Shown piece after piece: positions 8,068-16,065 of a stretch of DNA of 64,000 nt. Origin of the DNA: Nitrospira sp. CG24D. Lineage in GTDB: Bacteria; Nitrospirota; Nitrospiria; Nitrospirales; Nitrospiraceae. The stretch spans positions 1 through 64,000 of the forward strand of contig NEWQ02000012.1 of assembly GCA_002869855.2 (NCBI GenBank). The letters are read 5' to 3'. Below the pieces are notes generated by a model. That model ran no database searches and was not told the DNA's origin. It worked only from the letters and a program-made list of their open reading frames with translations. How positions within the stretch are numbered: the first letter of the stretch is position 1; every line of letters starts with the position of its first letter. Made by a program: the position numbers and the translations under genes.

Positions 8068-8964
8068 CTAAGGAGCCGACCTCAGTGGCTGACCGGTCGT
8101 AATCTCGTACGCTTCCGCCAGCGTTGCGACTTCTCTGACTCGGATTGATCGTGCCATTCCTTTATCGGTAATAGCAAATGTGTTTTGTCCTGCCGGCAGG
8201 AGCATTTCACGAAAATTCGGCAAGATATGGCACCCTTCGATCTTGTGTTCAAGCCCACCGACCCAACCTACGCGAAGATGGATGTCCATGGTCCCGGAGA
8301 GACAGACATCCGACCGCAACATATCCCCCAACAGGGCGGACGTCACTGCGACCGCCCAGGCTACGCCGGCACTGGGTCCATCCACACGCACGCCTGCCAA
8401 AACAATCGAACCGATCGGCATCGTCATGCGGACCTGTAGGAATCGAGGGTCGTACCGTGCGGCCTTGGCAGCCGCCAACACCGCAGTCCCTAGCGCACTC
8501 CTCGCCTCGCCTTTGAAATGCTCATCCGTCGAGATCTGAGGTCCATTTCCGGCAGGGAGATGGGCGATTTCAAAATGCACCATCGTGATATCGCCCTTGT
8601 TCGGCATGCTCCAACCCCGCGCTCGCATACCGGGAGAAAGATCGTGATAGCTGAGAGAGGGAATGTCCCGGGTCGTCGCAGCAAAAGGAGATGACGAAAG
8701 TGGCAGCCGCGGCTCCTTGGAAAGGAACGGGACCTCACGCTCAATCTTCCCCTGCGACTGGATCGGGGTCCGCACGGGCGGCACAGGCGCCGATTGGAGC
8801 TCTGGCAAGGCAGTCACTTCTTGGCAGCCGATTCCTCCCCCATCGCTGAACAGCACCGTCCCATTCGCTTGCGTACATTTCCACATTTCGGCTGCGGGAA
8901 TGGCGGGACTCATCATCACCCCGGCCACAATCGCACTCGCTACCTTCCACCTGTAGCTGTCCAT
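8068..8964 (-). CDS. Secreted Lon-type (S16) serine protease domain protein
   Basis: 298 aa. The first 25 residues form a signal peptide (cleavage near AIPAAE), followed by a short Cys-containing DUF4124-like segment (MWKCTQANGTVLFSD) and a Pro-rich linker. Residues 150-290 match the Lon proteolytic domain. The nucleophile Ser198 is in VDGPSAG and the general base Lys241 in VGGLEHK; the 43-residue distance is the same as between Ser679 and Lys722 of E. coli Lon. There is no AAA+ ATPase domain. So it looks like an ATP-independent protease acting outside the cytoplasm. Its substrate is unknown. It lies directly upstream of ald. Confidence 0.85.
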   Translation of the reverse strand: MDSYRWKVASAIVAGVMMSPAIPAAEMWKCTQANGTVLFSDGGGIGCQEVTALPELQSAPVPPVRTPIQSQGKIEREVPFLSKEPRLPLSSSPFAATTRDIPSLSYHDLSPGMRARGWSMPNKGDITMVHFEIAHLPAGNGPQISTDEHFKGEARSALGTAVLAAAKAARYDPRFLQVRMTMPIGSIVLAGVRVDGPSAGVAWAVAVTSALLGDMLRSDVCLSGTMDIHLRVGWVGGLEHKIEGCHILPNFREMLLPAGQNTFAITDKGMARSIRVREVATLAEAYEITTGQPLRSAP

Positions 8965-9093
8965 ACCACAGCCTCCGATTCCTCATCAAACTATAGCAGA
9001 GCCTCTTGCGCGGCTAGACAGCCCAAAAACCCCTGGTGTAAGATGCGCGCGCCATTGAATATTTTCCCGCTCATCTTATCGAGGAGGCACGCA

Positions 9094-9477
9094 ATGGACC
9101 TGTCGACCGGATCATGTCATGCCTGTCAGTCTACTGCCGGCCCGGTGATCAAATATTCATTGGGGAAAGATTTGTTCGGTCGACCCTACGACCGGCTATC
9201 GCCCTCTTCCGACCAAAGTCCGAAGTGGTATTGTGAGTCCTGTTCCATGCACAAGACTTTGCAGCGAGACTTCCGTGATATCCGAACGGAGTACGAAAAA
9301 CTCTCCGCCGCTCAATCGTCTGAACTGGCCAAAGGCGAAGAATTTCGACGCGCGTTTTTGCGCCTGCGTGAAATCCGCACCATCCTGGATGCCCAGCCAG
9401 GCCAATCTCCGTTTCTCAAAGTTGGAGAGGTCCAGCTGCTGATGGAACGACTCAACACCGCCACGATGCCCGTATAG
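9094..9477 (+). CDS. Conserved 127-aa protein with two CxxC motifs
   Basis: First gene of a four-gene operon. CHAC near residue 8 and CESC near residue 47 (WYCESC) could together bind a zinc ion or an Fe-S cluster; the C-terminal half is helical and charged. I start at the ATG at 9094 because GAGGAGG lies 6 nt upstream; a longer frame exists but runs through intergenic sequence. No family recognised. Its neighbours are iron-sulphur proteins, so a redox or cluster-related role is possible. Confidence 0.7.
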   Translation: MDLSTGSCHACQSTAGPVIKYSLGKDLFGRPYDRLSPSSDQSPKWYCESCSMHKTLQRDFRDIRTEYEKLSAAQSSELAKGEEFRRAFLRLREIRTILDAQPGQSPFLKVGEVQLLMERLNTATMPV

Positions 9478-9487
9478 GACGCCACCC

Positions 9488-9838
9488 ATGCCTGGATTCA
9501 AACGTCATATCTTCGTCTGCACCAACCAGCGATCCGCCGATGACCCCCGCGGCAGTTGCTCGAAGCTGGGATCACAAGCATTGCACGATGTGTTCAAGCA
9601 GGAAACCAAACGGCTGGATTTGAAAAACATGGTCCGTGCCAACAAAGCCGGCTGCCTGGACCGTTGCGCCGATGGGCCCAGCGTGGTGATTTACCCAGAA
9701 GGCGTCTGGTACACCGTCAAGTCGGAAGCCGATGTCAAAGAGATTATGGAGTCCCATGTGATGAAGGGCGAAGTCGTCAACCGGCTGCTCATGCCCGATC
9801 ACCCGGCACCGGCGAAACTCCCACCGTTGTCCAAATAA
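9488..9838 (+). CDS. Thioredoxin-like [2Fe-2S] ferredoxin
   Basis: 116-aa soluble protein of the NuoE/ferredoxin fold. Cysteines at 11, 24, 56 and 60 (FVCTNQR, GSCSKLG, AGCLDRC) match the ligand order of stand-alone 2Fe-2S thioredoxin-like ferredoxins of the Aquifex Fd4/Shethna type. The segment ADGPSVVIYPEGVWY after the last Cys is also typical. It lies 10 nt after the preceding gene. It probably carries electrons to an unidentified oxidoreductase. Confidence 0.88.
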   Translation: MPGFKRHIFVCTNQRSADDPRGSCSKLGSQALHDVFKQETKRLDLKNMVRANKAGCLDRCADGPSVVIYPEGVWYTVKSEADVKEIMESHVMKGEVVNRLLMPDHPAPAKLPPLSK

Positions 9839-9855
9839 GACAATACACGGACACT

Positions 9856-10269
9856 ATGGCAGTCGAAGAAAAGTGGAAAGCCAACCAAGAGAAGGTGGCC
9901 TTCACCAAACAATTTCCCGGGCTGACGCTGGACTGGAAGACCTGCGAAGGCAAAACCGTTCAAGCGGTCGTTGCGTTAACGGGTAAACAGGGCGCCTCTG
10001 TGATTGTCTTCACCGATAGCTCATTTACTATCGTGCCCCCGTTGGCGCCAGAAGCATGGGAGTTCGGCCAGGCGCTGATTGATGTCCGCGCTCATCTTGA
10101 GCCGAAGCACCAGGCAGCCTATGTGGAGTATGACCGGCTGGCCAAGAAAGATAAGGATGCGCTCAAGTCGGCCAGAGCGGACAAGATCATCGGCGCGATC
10201 GAGAATAATCTCGAACAGATTCCCGAACTTAAAGACCGGCTGAAAGCCCTCGTGAAGGAGTGGAAGTGA
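9856..10269 (+). CDS. Hypothetical 137-aa protein in the ferredoxin operon
   Basis: Soluble protein without recognised domain. The N-terminal half is mixed (LTLDWKTCEGKTVQAVVALTG), the C-terminal half strongly charged and helical (KDRLKALVKEWK). A longer frame starts earlier, but its first 100 residues overlap the 2Fe-2S gene out of frame, so I use the ATG at 9856, 17 nt after that gene's stop. The next gene overlaps its stop codon by 4 nt, which indicates translational coupling to the ferredoxin. Confidence 0.7.
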   Translation: MAVEEKWKANQEKVAFTKQFPGLTLDWKTCEGKTVQAVVALTGKQGASVIVFTDSSFTIVPPLAPEAWEFGQALIDVRAHLEPKHQAAYVEYDRLAKKDKDALKSARADKIIGAIENNLEQIPELKDRLKALVKEWK

Positions 10270-10562
10270 GCAGTCTTCCCGACAAAAACATGTTTGAGAT
10301 CTTCTCTCAAGGTCTCTTTGAAGGAGTGAAGCCTATGATGGTCATTCGCGATCACCTGGTCCGCCACCCGGACCGTTGCCTGCATAACGGTATCTGCATC
10401 CCCATTTGTCCGACCAGCGCCTGGCTCTCGACGCCTCCCTATAAGTTCGATCCCTCCCGCTGCCTGGAAAGTTGCCGTCTCTGCCTGGACGCCTGTCCGT
10501 CACAAGCGATCTTCGCGGTGTTCAAGAAGGGCGAGAAGATTCTGGAGCCCCAGAAGAAGTAG
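10266..10562 (+). CDS. Ferredoxin with an atypical first cluster motif
   Basis: 98-aa protein with two ferredoxin motifs. The second has Cys66, Cys70, Cys73 and Cys77-Pro. The first has only Cys38, Cys44 and Cys48-Pro; the position of the usual second ligand is Asn41, so it may hold a [3Fe-4S] cluster or a 4Fe-4S cluster with another ligand. I chose the GTG at 10266, which overlaps the previous stop as GTGA and has AGGAG 5 nt upstream; an ATG at 10290 is the alternative. The last 63 nt recur at 12761-12823. Confidence 0.82.
   Translation: MSSLPDKNMFEIFSQGLFEGVKPMMVIRDHLVRHPDRCLHNGICIPICPTSAWLSTPPYKFDPSRCLESCRLCLDACPSQAIFAVFKKGEKILEPQKK
10500..10562 (+). repeat. Direct repeat copy 1 (3' end of the ferredoxin gene)
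   Basis: These 63 nt, the last 21 codons including the stop, match 12761-12823 with 6 mismatches. Five of the six differences are silent third-position changes. The two copies bracket the FG-GAP lipoprotein gene. Confidence 0.9.
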
Positions 10563-10917
10563 TCTTGAGTCTGCCCAGAGCAAACCGTCCCCTTGGCTTC
10601 AGGCATATGCATCGGGCGATCATATCAGGGCTCTAAACACCCTATGGGGTAGCGCTCCCGTTTACCTTTTCTCTCCGCTCGATATCCTCCCGCGACTTGA
10701 TTTGAGAAGGCGATTACTGTTTAGATCTCGAACATTCCAAGTCCGCCGATCAGAAGACCTCAGACCAATGCTGGCCTCCACCCTCTGCAGGCTATCCCCC
10801 TATACCTTTGGGGAATTGTGAGACAGGCTAATCCCATCTATTCTTTTTCAAACGGACAACTTGATAGGCATTTTTTCAGCCCAGTTACAGAACTGACAAA
10901 AGGAATCTGGATAACCT
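10563..10917. other. Non-coding stretch upstream of the FG-GAP gene
   Basis: No gene seen. It is less GC-rich than its surroundings and marks the left end of the segment bracketed by the ferredoxin repeats. It must contain the promoter of the FG-GAP gene, but I cannot point to a convincing -35/-10 pair. Confidence 0.5.
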
Positions 10918-12699
10918 ATGTTCACAACTGTTTGGGCTGCTCGGTCATACCGCCTCTTGTATCAAATACTCCTCATATCCACATTCACCATCAGCTGCCT
11001 GGAGCTCAGCGGCTGCGGTGGCGGTGGTGGTGGGTCGGAAACCCCTCAGTCCGGTGGAGGATCACCACCTGTTGGAGGTTCTGCACCGGGAGCACCTACA
11101 GGCCTCGCTGTTACTCCAAGCACAGCCTTCAAATTCGTGTGGAATGGTGTGGCTGGCGCAACGTCTTATCAACTCTTCGAAGATCCTACTGGCAACGGCA
11201 TCTTCACCCAAGTTGGAGGTGACCTCGCCGGCACGTCTTATTTCCATAGCGTATCTCTTTGGCAACGAGTCAATGCCCAATACTTCGTGCAAGCCTGCAA
11301 CACCTGGGGCTGCACTCCATCAACCAACCTCCCTGTGAACAATCTGATTACGAGTTCTATTGGATATGTTAAGGCCTCCACCACCGGGACTGGCGATTTC
11401 TTCGGAGTAGCAGTAGCACTCAGCAATGACGGCAACACGTTGGCGATCGGAGCAAACAGTGAAGATAGCGTCGCAACCGATTCAGGCGCAGCTTATATCT
11501 TTAAGCGCAGTGACGGAGCGTGGACGCAACAGGCTTACCTCAAAGCTTCCAACCCGGGCCCTGGGGATTTGTTTGGAGTGGCCATTGCCTTAAGCGGAGA
11601 CGGTAATACCGTGGCTGTCGGGGCCTACCATGAAGATAGCGCAGCCGACGGAATCAACAGCAATGAATCTGACGATAATGCACCTGACGCAGGAGCGGCA
11701 TATGTCTTTACTCCTACCGCCGGAATATGGACCCAGCAAGCTTATATCAAAGCATCCAACAGTGATGCAGGAGATGTCTTTGGGGTATCTGTTGCTCTCA
11801 GCAACGACGGCAACATCTTGGTCGTCGGGGGATATCGAGAAGACAGCAATGCCACCGGTATTGGTGGAGATGAGGTGAATAACAACGCGGTGGATTCGGG
11901 AGCCGCCTATGTGTTTACGCGCAGCGGGGTCACCTGGAGTCAACAGGCCTATCTCAAGGCGTCGAATACCGACGCTGGCGATCACTTTGGTTCGTGGTTA
12001 AGCCTGAGCGGAGATGGCGCAACATTAGGTATTGGAGCCCGGTTTGAAGACAGCGATGGCTCTGCAGCGACCGATAATAGCGCGATTGATTCGGGAGCCG
12101 CCTATGTGTTTACGCGCAGCGGAACCGTCTGGGGTCAGCAAGCCTACCTGAAAGCATCGAATACCGGCGCGGGAGATCTGTTCGGCGCCATGGCCACCCT
12201 CAGCAATGATGGCAATACCCTGGCCGTCGGAGCACGGCAGGAAGCCAGCAATGCGACTGGAATCAATGGGAATCAGACCGATAATAGCGCCCCCGATGCC
12301 GGGGCCGTGTACGTGTTCACGCGAAGCGGCGTGGTCTGGACACAAGAAGTGTATCTGAAATCGTCGAACAATGAAGCGGGAGATTGGTTCGGAGTCCGCG
12401 TGGCTCTCAGTAACGACGGGAACACCTTGGCCGTCGGCGCGCAAAACGAAGGCAGTGGCGCCATCGGGTTTGGAGGAAACGAACTCGACAACAGCGCCCC
12501 CAATGCCGGTGCGGTATACGTGTATCGTCGCAGCAGCGGGGTCTGGACACAAAGCACCTATCTCAAATCTTCCAACACAGGCACCGGCCACCTCTTTGGT
12601 TCTTGGGTTGCTCTCAGCGCTGACGGCAGCACCCTAGCCGTGGGGGCACAAGAAGAAGATGGTGGCAATGCCGATGCTGGCGCGGTGTACATCTATTAA
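10918..12699 (+). CDS. FG-GAP / integrin-alpha-like seven-bladed propeller lipoprotein
   Basis: 593-aa exported protein. The N-terminal hydrophobic segment ends in a lipobox (LELSGC), followed by a poly-Gly/Pro linker and a fibronectin-III-like segment (about 58-140, GAPTGLAVTPSTAFKFVWNG). From about 145 to the end there are seven repeats of about 65 residues, each starting Y(L/V/I)KASN, then GDxFG, LSxDGNTLAVGA, an acidic loop, and DxGAAYVFTRS. Seven blades would close one beta-propeller; the DGN and acidic loops suggest calcium binding as in FG-GAP repeats. Likely a surface adhesion or recognition protein. The gene is flanked by ferredoxin-gene fragments. Confidence 0.85.
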   Translation: MFTTVWAARSYRLLYQILLISTFTISCLELSGCGGGGGGSETPQSGGGSPPVGGSAPGAPTGLAVTPSTAFKFVWNGVAGATSYQLFEDPTGNGIFTQVGGDLAGTSYFHSVSLWQRVNAQYFVQACNTWGCTPSTNLPVNNLITSSIGYVKASTTGTGDFFGVAVALSNDGNTLAIGANSEDSVATDSGAAYIFKRSDGAWTQQAYLKASNPGPGDLFGVAIALSGDGNTVAVGAYHEDSAADGINSNESDDNAPDAGAAYVFTPTAGIWTQQAYIKASNSDAGDVFGVSVALSNDGNILVVGGYREDSNATGIGGDEVNNNAVDSGAAYVFTRSGVTWSQQAYLKASNTDAGDHFGSWLSLSGDGATLGIGARFEDSDGSAATDNSAIDSGAAYVFTRSGTVWGQQAYLKASNTGAGDLFGAMATLSNDGNTLAVGARQEASNATGINGNQTDNSAPDAGAVYVFTRSGVVWTQEVYLKSSNNEAGDWFGVRVALSNDGNTLAVGAQNEGSGAIGFGGNELDNSAPNAGAVYVYRRSSGVWTQSTYLKSSNTGTGHLFGSWVALSADGSTLAVGAQEEDGGNADAGAVYIY

Positions 12700-12760
12700 G
12701 TAAAGGCACGCGGTACCCCAAGAAGTCGGAGACAAGCAAGCATGCTCGGATACCTGACCG

Positions 12761-12823
12761 CCACAGGCGATCTTCGCGGTGTTCAAAAAAGGCGAAAAGA
12801 TTCTGGAGCCGCAGAAGAAGTAG
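12761..12823 (+). pseudogene. Ferredoxin gene remnant (direct repeat copy 2)
   Basis: Reads PQAIFAVFKKGEKILEPQKK and stop in one frame, the same as the end of the ferredoxin at 10266-10562 apart from Ser to Pro at the first codon. Weaker similarity continues about 16 nt further left, where the Cys codon TGT has become TGA, so no functional gene remains. It ends 7 nt before the stop of the convergent synthase gene. Confidence 0.85.
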
Positions 12824-12830
12824 CGACCGC

Positions 12831-13796
12831 TTAGGCGATCTGCTTCCTCAACCTGCCCCAATAGGCCGTCCCGACATAGCCGCAGGCGCCGGTGAAGGTG
12901 GTCAGCGCCAGGATCTGATAGACCTTGCTTCGGGGTATTTTCACCTTCACTGCGGGGTTCAGCAGATCCGGCGAATGCAGCACCAGCTTGAGCGATTCGC
13001 CTGCTGACAGGATCGGCCACATGCAGGACAGCCGAAGGCGCATTTCGTGGCGCGGAATCGCCATGGTGTACATCCACCCCTGATCGAGATGCTCAGCGGC
13101 CATTCGAACCAGCTTGTTCAAGACTGGCCGGAAGCGCGGAAGATTGGTCTGGTCCAGCAGGTCACGCGGCGTGAGCCCTACTTCAACCAGCATCGTCTCC
13201 GGAATGTAGCAGCGCCCCTTCTGCAGATCGTGCGCGACGTCTTTTACAATGTTCGTGAGCTGCAGTCCTTTCCCGAACCGTATCCCCACATCAGACATGT
13301 GCCGCACATTCCACGACGCGAGTGCAGTCCGATGCGCGCACATGAGATCGGTCCAGAACTCGCCAACACAACCAGCCACGTAATAGGTGTACCGATCCAG
13401 ATCCTCGAGCGTCTTCAACGCCACGAGATCTTCGACTGACTGGCCAGGGAAGCGGCTCAGGTCCATCTCCATCCCCTGTGTCAACGTCGTCATGAGCCGC
13501 TGCACACGACGCCGGTCTTCCGGGGAACACTCTTGGAACAGTCGAAAACAGTCTTCCAACCGTTCAAGGAGCACACGCTCGGATGAATCCTGCTGGAGCG
13601 GGCCCATCGCCTGCTGGATATCACGAATCTGCGACCATGAGATCTGCTCGCTCACGAACTGCGCTTTCAGCTGGCTTAGATATTCGAGACGCCGCGCACG
13701 ATCAATCAGATCCGTATCGGCGATCGTGTCGGCTGCGCGGGCAAACAAGTAGCCCAGGCCGATCTGATCCCGTACGTCTGCCGGAACCACGACCAA
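12831..13796 (-). CDS. Squalene/phytoene synthase family protein
   Basis: Head-to-head prenyl synthase fold. The first Asp-rich motif is in AADTIADTDL and the second in NIVKDVAHDLQKGRCYIP; both bind Mg-diphosphate. A C-terminal hydrophobic segment (VYQILALTTFTGACGYVG) could anchor it to the membrane, as in squalene synthases. The first usual start is the TTG at 13796, but homology extends upstream in frame to about 13862 (LLRDLLKQVSRLFYTTL, the conserved N-terminus), and no ATG, GTG or TTG is found before a TAA. The true start is thus non-standard or damaged. The product could be squalene for hopanoids or phytoene. Confidence 0.88.
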   Translation of the reverse strand: MVVVPADVRDQIGLGYLFARAADTIADTDLIDRARRLEYLSQLKAQFVSEQISWSQIRDIQQAMGPLQQDSSERVLLERLEDCFRLFQECSPEDRRRVQRLMTTLTQGMEMDLSRFPGQSVEDLVALKTLEDLDRYTYYVAGCVGEFWTDLMCAHRTALASWNVRHMSDVGIRFGKGLQLTNIVKDVAHDLQKGRCYIPETMLVEVGLTPRDLLDQTNLPRFRPVLNKLVRMAAEHLDQGWMYTMAIPRHEMRLRLSCMWPILSAGESLKLVLHSPDLLNPAVKVKIPRSKVYQILALTTFTGACGYVGTAYWGRLRKQIA

Positions 13797-13881
13797 GGTC
13801 GTATAGAACAGACGAGAGACTTGTTTGAGCAGATCGCGAAGCAGCGCTTGCTTGGAGAGAGTGGTACTCGTGGGACTACCC

Positions 13882-14295
13882 CTACCTTACTTCGAACGTG
13901 CCTTCCATCCCTTTGTCGCGATGGCTCGGCAAGGGCCAGAGACGCTTGTCGCAATAGATAGGAAACGTTCCCGTTTGTGTCGGCGTGAACTTGATGACGA
14001 CGGTCTTCCCGGCCGACAAGTCCTGCTCTACGGAGAGCTCCTTGATGATGAAGTTGTGCGGTGTGATGGTGGTCACACTCGTCAAGGTCAACTCCACCGG
14101 TTTCCCCGCTTCGACAATCAGGTGCTTCGGTGTATAGGAGTAACTGTCGAGCGTGATCGTGGCACGCTGAACTCCATCAGCCGCTATAGGAACCACAAAT
14201 GGTGGAACCGGCTGGGCAACATCCGCAGCCTGGGCAACCGCAATCTGCAAGGCGATCATCAATCCAACCGCACCGATCAGCCTACACGCTCTCAT
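13882..14295 (-). CDS. Periplasmic cupredoxin (type 1 copper)
   Basis: 137-aa exported blue-copper-like protein. Signal peptide about 1-23 (ending VAQAADV). Ligand candidates in order: His in TPHNF, Cys in IYCDKRL, His in PSHRDKGM and Met in the same block, the usual His-Cys-His-Met set. The start at the ATG 14295 has GGAGG 5 nt upstream; a GTG four codons earlier is less likely. It ends close to the 5' end of the synthase gene, so the two may be co-transcribed. It should carry single electrons in the periplasm. Confidence 0.85.
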   Translation of the reverse strand: MRACRLIGAVGLMIALQIAVAQAADVAQPVPPFVVPIAADGVQRATITLDSYSYTPKHLIVEAGKPVELTLTSVTTITPHNFIIKELSVEQDLSAGKTVVIKFTPTQTGTFPIYCDKRLWPLPSHRDKGMEGTFEVR

Positions 14296-14379
14296 GCGCA
14301 CCTCCACGATGAGACCCTTCTAACAGGATCATGACGAAGGGGTCAACTTTCCCTCACACATTCAGGAGCTTCCGGAGGC

Positions 14380-14407
14380 TTGACCTTTGCCGATCGGGCC
14401 TTATATT
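14380..14407 (+). promoter_or_regulatory. Putative sigma-70 promoter upstream of htpX
   Basis: TTGACC (14380-14385), 16-nt spacer, TATATT (14402-14407). It lies about 120 nt before the htpX start. A second perfect TATAAT is at 14461-14466, without a clear -35. Confidence 0.45.
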
Positions 14408-14528
14408 CAGACTCTCACGACACGAAATACTCCGGCTGCATTTCGAACGAGCGGTTTGTGTATAATCATGGCAACGTAATCACTCGCCCCGTATTGGCGG
14501 CGAGTTTCTGTGCCGAAGGAGGATATCG

Positions 14529-15449
14529 ATGAAGTGGCTTAAGGGCATTGGGCTCTTCTTAATTGCGAACTTCTTAATCTATCTGACGCTCTCATTCACG
14601 GCCAACCTGCTGGTCAATACGGTGCTCCCGGCATTCGGCATTGATGTGCGCGGAGTGTTTAGCCAGCAACTGCTCGTCTGGTCGCTCGTGATTGGATTCG
14701 GCGGCGCCTTCATCAGTTTGGCCTTCTCGAAACAGATGGCCCGCGCGATGCTCGACTGCGAGCAGATCACCCAGCCCCGGTCGCAGGCAGAGCATGTGAT
14801 CTTTGGATCGGTCCAGGAGATTGCTCAACGGTTGGGGATTACCATGCCTGAGGTCTGGGTCTACAACTCACCGGACCCCAACGCCTTTGCTACCGGTCCC
14901 AGCAAGAACAACTCCATGGTCGCCGTCTCCACCGGGCTGTTGCAGAATTTGAAGGAAGGTGAAGTGAAGGCCGTGCTCGCCCATGAGATGGGACACGTCT
15001 ACAACGGCGATATGTTCACAACCACGGTGCTCGCCGGACTCATGAACACCTTCGTGCACTACATCAGCAATTTCCTCTCAAGCATGGTGGGGCAACCCTC
15101 AGGACAGGACCGGGAAGAAGGCAGCTCTGCCGGCAATCCAATCCTGGCCTTGGTGGTCTACATCGTCTTGCAAGTGGTGCTTTCGTTCCTCGCCATGATC
15201 GTCGTGAGCTGGCATTCACGCCGCCGTGAGTTTGCAGCGGATGCGTTTTCCGCCAAGGTCTATGGGAAAGAGTCAATGATCGGGGCGTTGCGCGGCATTG
15301 ATCGATGGGTCAGCCGGACGCAGTTTCAACCCAGCGAACACGATGCCTTAGCTACCATGAAGATTTCCGGCAACAGCTCCGGGTTCATGCATCTCCTCGC
15401 CACGCACCCGCCGATTGAAGAGCGGGTCGCGGCACTGGAACAGCTTTAA
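14529..15449 (+). CDS. htpX: Membrane zinc metalloprotease HtpX
   Basis: 306-aa inner-membrane protease that removes misfolded membrane proteins. Two N-terminal transmembrane segments (about 7-30 and 45-66), the zinc site HEMGH at 152-156 with the third ligand Glu in RREFAADAFSAK, and two further hydrophobic segments between them. All family landmarks are present. GAAGGAGG lies 5-12 nt before the ATG. Followed 17 nt later by a glutathione peroxidase gene, so a stress-response operon is likely. Confidence 0.95.
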   Translation: MKWLKGIGLFLIANFLIYLTLSFTANLLVNTVLPAFGIDVRGVFSQQLLVWSLVIGFGGAFISLAFSKQMARAMLDCEQITQPRSQAEHVIFGSVQEIAQRLGITMPEVWVYNSPDPNAFATGPSKNNSMVAVSTGLLQNLKEGEVKAVLAHEMGHVYNGDMFTTTVLAGLMNTFVHYISNFLSSMVGQPSGQDREEGSSAGNPILALVVYIVLQVVLSFLAMIVVSWHSRRREFAADAFSAKVYGKESMIGALRGIDRWVSRTQFQPSEHDALATMKISGNSSGFMHLLATHPPIEERVAALEQL

Positions 15450-15466
15450 AGCAGAAGGAGCCCACT

Positions 15467-16060
15467 ATGAACGCATTCATCGTTGCAGCATTGTTGATGA
15501 CACTCATGGGTGGGCTCTTAACGTCGATGCCTGCTGCGCAGGCTGAACCGGAGGGACTACTGATGACGGCGAAAACGACCAACCTCTACGATTTCACAAT
15601 GGACGATATCGATGGGAAGCCGGTCAACCTGGGACAATACAAAGGCAAAGCGCTCCTGGTCGTCAACACAGCCAGCTTTTGCGGCAATACTCCCCAATAC
15701 ACGGAGCTTGAAGCTATCTACGAGCAATACCATGACAAGGGGTTTGAGATTCTGGCATTTCCCGCCAACAATTTCGGCCAGCAGGAACCGGGAACGAACG
15801 CGGAGATCAAGGGCTTCTGCCTAACGAAATACAGCGTCAGCTTTCCCCTCTTCAGCAAAATCAGCGTCAAGGGATCGGACAAGCACCCGCTCTATCAGTA
15901 CCTGACTGAAAAAAGTCCGTTTCCCGGTGAAGTAGAGTGGAACTTCCAAAAGTACCTGGTCGATCGGAACGGCAATATCGTGGCGCGCTTCCCGCATCGC
16001 ATGAAGCCGTCAGCGCCTGAAATCGTCAAGGAAGTGGAACGAGTGCTTACCGCCAAGTAG
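15467..16060 (+). CDS. Exported glutathione-peroxidase-family thiol peroxidase
   Basis: 197 aa, with a signal peptide ending near AAQAEPE. The peroxidatic Cys72 is in NTASFCGNTPQY. The Gln of the tetrad is in NNFGQQEPG and the Trp/Asn in VEWNFQKYLVD. It is a cysteine enzyme, not a selenoprotein, and by family knowledge would reduce hydroperoxides with thioredoxin-like donors. GAAGGAG precedes the ATG. It shares a transcription unit with htpX. Confidence 0.93.
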   Translation: MNAFIVAALLMTLMGGLLTSMPAAQAEPEGLLMTAKTTNLYDFTMDDIDGKPVNLGQYKGKALLVVNTASFCGNTPQYTELEAIYEQYHDKGFEILAFPANNFGQQEPGTNAEIKGFCLTKYSVSFPLFSKISVKGSDKHPLYQYLTEKSPFPGEVEWNFQKYLVDRNGNIVARFPHRMKPSAPEIVKEVERVLTAK

Positions 16061-16065
16061 AGGCA

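Noticed and set aside
11370..12690. Regular DNA repeats that could suggest a CRISPR or satellite array
   Set aside because: The period of about 200 nt follows the protein repeats of the FG-GAP propeller, with silent variation; it is a coding repeat.
14461..14466. Perfect TATAAT as main htpX promoter
   Set aside because: No acceptable -35 at 16-18 nt; kept only as a note beside the better TTGACC/TATATT pair.
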